Below are positions 59,334 through 64,000 of a stretch of 64,000 nt of DNA, piece after piece. Numbering within the stretch: position 1 is the first letter of the stretch; each line of letters opens with the position of its first letter. The notes beneath the pieces were generated by a model that was not told where the DNA came from, made no database searches, and saw only the letters and a program-made list of their open reading frames with translations. Both the position numbers and the translations under genes were made by a program. Source of the stretch: JBCCMQ01 sp039026235 (GTDB taxonomy: Bacteria; Pseudomonadota; Alphaproteobacteria; Rhodobacterales; Rhodobacteraceae); assembly GCA_039026235.1 (NCBI GenBank), contig JBCCMQ010000011.1, positions 75,960 to 139,959 on the forward strand, written 5' to 3'.

Positions 59334-60332
59334 ATGGGCAAGGCGCAAGAGTTCAATATCCTGATCGTGGGACAGGCCGGACGGCTTTCTTATGAGGCCA
59401 TCCTCTTCGCGGCGAGCCTCCGCCACTATGACCCGGAATTCGCCGGTCGTCTGATCGTGGCAGAGCCGCAGCCCGGCCCGCTCTGGCCCGATCAGGATCC
59501 GCGTATCAAAGATCCGGAAGTTCGCAGCCTATTGGAAGACAGGCTAGGCGCCGAGATTCTACCTTTTGACTCGCTGCATTTTGGGGCCGGGTATCCTTAT
59601 GGAAACAAGATCGAAGCCCTGAAAATCCTGCCCGGGGACCGGCCCTTTGTCTTTTTTGATACAGACACGCTGATTACCGGCGCGCTAAGCCAGGTGGCTT
59701 TCGACTTTGACCGACCTACAGCATCGCTGAAACGTGAAGGCACCTGGCCGGTGCCCGAGCTCTACGGCCCGGGATACACCGACATCTGGAAATCTCTTTA
59801 TGATCGTTTCGCGCTGGATTTTGCGTCTTCGGTCGATCCACTGCATCCGCCCGAATACTGGCAACATTACCTCTATTTCAGCGCCTCCTTCTTCTTTCAC
59901 CGCGACCCTGCGGCATTCCACGCGCTTTTTTCCCGTTTCGCGACGGAAATAAGGAATGATCCCCCGCCGGAACTGGTCTGCCAGACCCTGACCCCCTGGC
60001 TCGATCAGGTGGCGCTGCCTCTTGTCATCCACACCTTGGGTGGCGGCAGAGACACGCTTCCGGCTAACACTCTGGACGGGGCAGTCAGCTATCATTGGCG
60101 GGCCCTGCCCCTGTTTTTCGCCTGCGCCGATGATGCCCGCATTGAAGCCCTGCTAAGTGTTACCGCGCCCAACTGGATCAAGAAAACCCTTAAGGAATAC
60201 GACCCGTTCAGGCGGCTGATCTATCAGCAGAAGGGCGCCCATGTCCGCGCCATGTTTGACCAGAACGCGCTGCCCCTGAAGGAGCAGGCGATCCGAAATC
60301 GGATCAAGCGCGAAGGTCTTTGGATGCGCTGA
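59334..60332 (+). CDS. Glycosyltransferase-like (GT-A, DxD-containing) protein
   Basis: This 332-residue protein has a nucleotide-sugar-binding-like segment ILIVGQAGRLSYEAILFAASLRHYDPEF at the N-terminus and the metal motif FVFFDTDTLITG near residue 110, which resembles the DxD of family 8-like GT-A glycosyltransferases. The central SASFFFHRDP and the C-terminal YDPFRRLIYQQKGAHVRAMF segments show no further recognisable domain. No membrane segment or signal peptide is present. It could transfer a sugar to a cell-surface glycan or osmolyte. It stands alone between ybbP and metY, without other glycan genes. Confidence 0.68.
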   Translation: MGKAQEFNILIVGQAGRLSYEAILFAASLRHYDPEFAGRLIVAEPQPGPLWPDQDPRIKDPEVRSLLEDRLGAEILPFDSLHFGAGYPYGNKIEALKILPGDRPFVFFDTDTLITGALSQVAFDFDRPTASLKREGTWPVPELYGPGYTDIWKSLYDRFALDFASSVDPLHPPEYWQHYLYFSASFFFHRDPAAFHALFSRFATEIRNDPPPELVCQTLTPWLDQVALPLVIHTLGGGRDTLPANTLDGAVSYHWRALPLFFACADDARIEALLSVTAPNWIKKTLKEYDPFRRLIYQQKGAHVRAMFDQNALPLKEQAIRNRIKREGLWMR

Positions 60333-60406
60333 CGCGTCAAGTGATGGACGCCACCTGCCGGTTGGACTAGGGTCGCGCCGAAAAAAAACGCAGCGGAGGA
60401 AATCCC

Positions 60407-61711
60407 ATGTCAGACGGCTCGACCTTTGGATTCGACACTCTACAAATTCATGCTGGCGCCCGCCCCGATCCGGCGACCGGAGCCCGGCAGACGCCGATTT
60501 ATCAGTCGACTGCCTTTGTGTTCCGCGATGCCGAACACGCAGCGGCCCTTTTCAACCTTCAAGAGGTGGGATTTATCTATTCGCGCCTGACAAATCCAAC
60601 CGTGGCGGTTTTGCAGGAACGCGTGGCGACGCTTGAGGGCGGTGCTGGCGCGGTGGCCTGTTCTTCGGGGCATGCGGCCCAGATCATGGCCCTGTTTCCG
60701 CTCATGGGCCCGGGCCGCAACGTTGTCGTGTCGACCCGGCTGTACGGCGGTTCCGTCACCCAGTTCAGCCAGACCATTAAGCGGTTCGGTTGGTCGGCGA
60801 CCTTTGTGGATTTCGACGACCTTGCGGCAGTAGAAGCAGCCATCGACGACGATACCCGCGCCATTTTCTGCGAATCGATTGCCAACCCGGGTGGCTACAT
60901 CACCGATCTCGACGCCGTGGCGGCAGTGGCCGACAAGATGGGCCTGCCTTTGATCGTCGATAACACATCCGCATCCCCATATTTGTGCCGACCCATTGAG
61001 CACGGCGCGACGCTGGTCGTGCATTCGACCACCAAATACCTGACAGGAAACGGGACGGTGACGGGCGGCATTGTCGTCGATTCAGGCAAGTTCGATTGGT
61101 CCGCCAGCGACAAATTCCCGTCCTTGTCGCAGCCCGAGCCTGCGTATCACGGCCTAAAGTTTCATGAGACCTTCGGTCCGCTGGCCTTCACCTTCCACGG
61201 CATTGCGGTGGGGTTACGGGATCTGGGCATGACCATGAACCCGCAGGGCGCGCACTATACCCTCATGGGGATCGAAACACTTTCCCTGAGAATGGATCGC
61301 CATGTGGAGAACGCCGTAAAGGTCGCCAAATGGCTCGAGGCGGACGGCCGGATCGACTATGTCACCTACGCCGGACTTGAAAGTTCTCCCTACTTCGATC
61401 GTGTGGACAAGATCTGCCCCAAGGGCGCCGGCGCTTTGTTCACCTTCGCGGTCAAAGGCGGTTACGACGCCTGCATCCGGCTGGTCGATAGTCTTGAAAT
61501 TTTCAGCCACGTGGCCAACCTAGGCGATGCGCGATCCCTGATTATCCATTCAGCCTCGACCACCCACCGCCAGCTGTCACCTGAGCAACAGGAAGCGGCC
61601 GGAGCATCACCCAACGTCGTGCGGGTTTCGATTGGGATCGAGGACGTAGCCGATCTGATCGCCGATCTTGACCAGGCGCTGTCAAAGGCCGCACCGGCGC
61701 GCGCAGCCTGA
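60407..61711 (+). CDS. metY: O-acetylhomoserine sulfhydrylase (aminocarboxypropyltransferase)
   Basis: This 434-residue PLP enzyme makes homocysteine from O-acetylhomoserine and sulfide. A GGAGG site precedes the ATG. Family blocks are FDTLQIHAGARPDPATGARQTPIYQSTAFVF, the PLP-phosphate binding ACSSGHAAQI, FCESIANPGGYITDLDAVA with the ring-stacking residues, and the PLP lysine in HSTTKYLTGNG. The C-terminal SLEIFSHVANLGDARSLIIHSASTTHRQL completes the Cys/Met-metabolism signature. A bidirectional intrinsic terminator lies just downstream. A cystathionine gamma-synthase role is less likely from length. Confidence 0.93.
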   Translation: MSDGSTFGFDTLQIHAGARPDPATGARQTPIYQSTAFVFRDAEHAAALFNLQEVGFIYSRLTNPTVAVLQERVATLEGGAGAVACSSGHAAQIMALFPLMGPGRNVVVSTRLYGGSVTQFSQTIKRFGWSATFVDFDDLAAVEAAIDDDTRAIFCESIANPGGYITDLDAVAAVADKMGLPLIVDNTSASPYLCRPIEHGATLVVHSTTKYLTGNGTVTGGIVVDSGKFDWSASDKFPSLSQPEPAYHGLKFHETFGPLAFTFHGIAVGLRDLGMTMNPQGAHYTLMGIETLSLRMDRHVENAVKVAKWLEADGRIDYVTYAGLESSPYFDRVDKICPKGAGALFTFAVKGGYDACIRLVDSLEIFSHVANLGDARSLIIHSASTTHRQLSPEQQEAAGASPNVVRVSIGIEDVADLIADLDQALSKAAPARAA

Positions 61712-61727
61712 TTTCGCAATAGAAAGC

Positions 61728-61755
61728 AAAAGGGGGCCGTTCGCGCCCCCCTTTT
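61728..61755. terminator. Bidirectional intrinsic terminator between metY and the SIMPL gene
   Basis: AAAAGGGGG (61728-61736) pairs with CCCCCTTTT (61747-61755) around a GC-rich loop. The plus strand thus has a stem followed by a T tract and the minus strand has the same. It sits between the metY stop at 61711 and the convergent SIMPL gene end at 61760, so it serves both. Confidence 0.9.
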
Positions 61756-61759
61756 CGCT

Positions 61760-62464
61760 CTATTGGGTCAGCATGAAAGTCATTGCAACCTCGGACAGGA
61801 CCACCAGACCACCAGGGGCGACCGGCACGGCCTCCATCGCAAGGCTCGATGCACGCACACCGCCGCCGACGGGCACAGTGCCGCCCACAAGTTCGGCGAT
61901 CTCCATCACCGGTCCCAACCCGACCTCCGCCGCATCAGCGTAGGTCGCCGCCTTGGTTCTGGCGTCCTGGATTGCCGCCCGGCGGGCGATTTCTTCGGCC
62001 CTTGTCCGGTCGGACAAATCGAAGCTTAGCCCGCGAAATTCCGTGGCACCGCTTTCAAGTGTCTCAGACAAGACCATGCCCAGGTCGTTCAATTCGCGCA
62101 CGGTGACGTGAACGGCATAGGATGCGCGGTATCCGATCACGCGCGGCGGCCCGCCGTCCTGGGCGCGGCGATCAAAGACCGGGGTCAGTTGAAAATCGCG
62201 CGTCTGCACGTCTGAAGCCGCAATCCCAACCGCACCAAGTGTGTCGAAAATCGCCGCCGCCGCGCGCGAAACGGCCGATGCCGCCAGATCCGCCTGAGAC
62301 GATTCCTCGGTCACGCCAAGGGTGATGTCGGCCATATCGGGCACCGCTTCAACGCTACCGCGCCCAACAACATAAAGGGTCCGCGGTTCCGGATCGGACT
62401 GGGCGGCCAACGGCCCGCCCGCCAAGCAGAAACCCAAAACCAGCAGCAGACCTGTCTTCATCAT
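61760..62464 (-). CDS. SIMPL-domain (DUF541) secreted protein
   Basis: The protein has 234 residues from the first of two adjacent ATGs (62464, 62461); an AGGAAGGG site lies about ten bases upstream. A signal peptide MMKTGLLLVLGFCLAGGPLAAQS is followed by the SIMPL/DUF541 domain: TLYVVGRGSVEAVPDMADITLGV, AAAAIFDTLGAVGIAASDVQTRDFQLTPVFD, GYRASYAVHVTVRELNDLG and the C-terminal VMEIAELVGG... with beta-strands. These periplasmic proteins are linked to stress and interleukin-like fold names but have no settled activity. It is divergent from the repeat-bearing gene at 62627. Confidence 0.87.
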   Translation of the reverse strand: MMKTGLLLVLGFCLAGGPLAAQSDPEPRTLYVVGRGSVEAVPDMADITLGVTEESSQADLAASAVSRAAAAIFDTLGAVGIAASDVQTRDFQLTPVFDRRAQDGGPPRVIGYRASYAVHVTVRELNDLGMVLSETLESGATEFRGLSFDLSDRTRAEEIARRAAIQDARTKAATYADAAEVGLGPVMEIAELVGGTVPVGGGVRASSLAMEAVPVAPGGLVVLSEVAMTFMLTQ

Positions 62465-62565
62465 GATGGATCGCCCTTCCTTGCAACGTAGACGTGCGCA
62501 GGATGCCGCGTTTTCCGGGGATTTGAAGTGGAAACCTGTTCCACTGTTCGTTTTCCCGGGGTACT

Positions 62566-62577
62566 GTTTCGCGAAAC
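62566..62577. promoter_or_regulatory. 12-base perfect palindrome GTTTCGCGAAAC between divergent genes
   Basis: A perfect palindrome GTTTCGCGAAAC lies in the 162-base region between the SIMPL gene (start 62464) and the right-edge gene (start 62627). Its size and place fit a dimeric regulator site. No regulator gene is adjacent, so the protein that might bind it is unknown. Confidence 0.45.
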
Positions 62578-62626
62578 GAGCACAGTCCATGGCCATAGAG
62601 CCTATAGAAGCAACATTCCCTTTTGG

Positions 62627-64000
<1,374 letters not shown>

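Noticed and set aside
60333..60406. SAM-responsive riboswitch before metY
   Set aside because: The 74-base leader lacks the conserved SAM-II or SAM/SAH core words and is short. Nothing beyond a ribosome-binding site is recognisable.

Overview
The window looks like a chromosomal segment of an alphaproteobacterium of the Rhodobacteraceae (Roseobacter-type). The base composition is GC-rich throughout, three complete TRAP transporters lie within about 20 kb, the histidine genes run hisB-hisH-hisA-hisF-hisE, a tRNA-Tyr sits beside rlmB, and there is a sugar ABC operon of the rhizobial frcBCAK type. No phage genes, insertion sequences, CRISPR arrays or rRNA genes were found. Genes are tightly packed, with many 1-4 base ATGA/GTGA overlaps, and no gene-free stretch exceeds 300 bases.

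Region A (1-12.7 kb) is catabolic. A long minus-strand gene train runs from 10198 to the left edge: FAH-family hydrolase, RutE-like nitroreductase, OsmC protein, TRAP transporter (P, Q, M), intradiol dioxygenase, glutamine-synthetase-like ligase, aldehyde dehydrogenase, iron alcohol dehydrogenase and the first 45 residues of a glycerate kinase. Opposite it are a YciI-like protein and malonyl-CoA decarboxylase, followed by a GntR/FCD regulator. The ligase-ALDH-ADH order suggests breakdown of a gamma-glutamylated amino alcohol. The RutE-like enzyme and malonyl-CoA decarboxylase point to malonate-level intermediates.

Region B (12.9-18.2 kb, plus strand) is a second TRAP transporter with a GST and a sulfatase. 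Region C (18.2-22.5 kb) has a dienelactone-hydrolase-family protein, an SDR, a luciferase-like oxidoreductase and a DUF1330 protein, with a divergent LysR regulator.

Region D (22.5-31.1 kb) is a third TRAP transporter with a D-amino-acid-dehydrogenase-like flavoprotein, an enolase-superfamily enzyme and a ThDP enzyme. A GntR regulator and an Asp/Glu-racemase-family enzyme are divergent from it. Together they could racemise, oxidise and decarboxylate an imported amino or hydroxy acid. Region E (31.1-36.1 kb) is a TetR-controlled RND efflux pair with a large nested operator.

Region F (36.2-43.9 kb) is core metabolism: the his genes, interrupted by a flavoprotein and two antisense DUF2147 genes, then a CoA-binding protein, a zinc-ribbon protein, rlmB and tRNA-Tyr. 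Region G (43.9-52.3 kb) holds a ROK regulator with the frcBCAK operon, an orphan sulfotransferase, and glpR-glpD. Region H (52.3-64 kb) has a MoxR ATPase with a VWA/DUF2201 protein, a GTG-coupled unknown membrane protein after tesA, the divergent ybbA-ybbP pair, a glycosyltransferase-like gene, metY, a SIMPL protein, and a right-edge gene with Asp-Ala and Pro-Glu hexamer repeats that runs out of the window.

All functions are read from sequence motifs and remembered family features. No database search was run.
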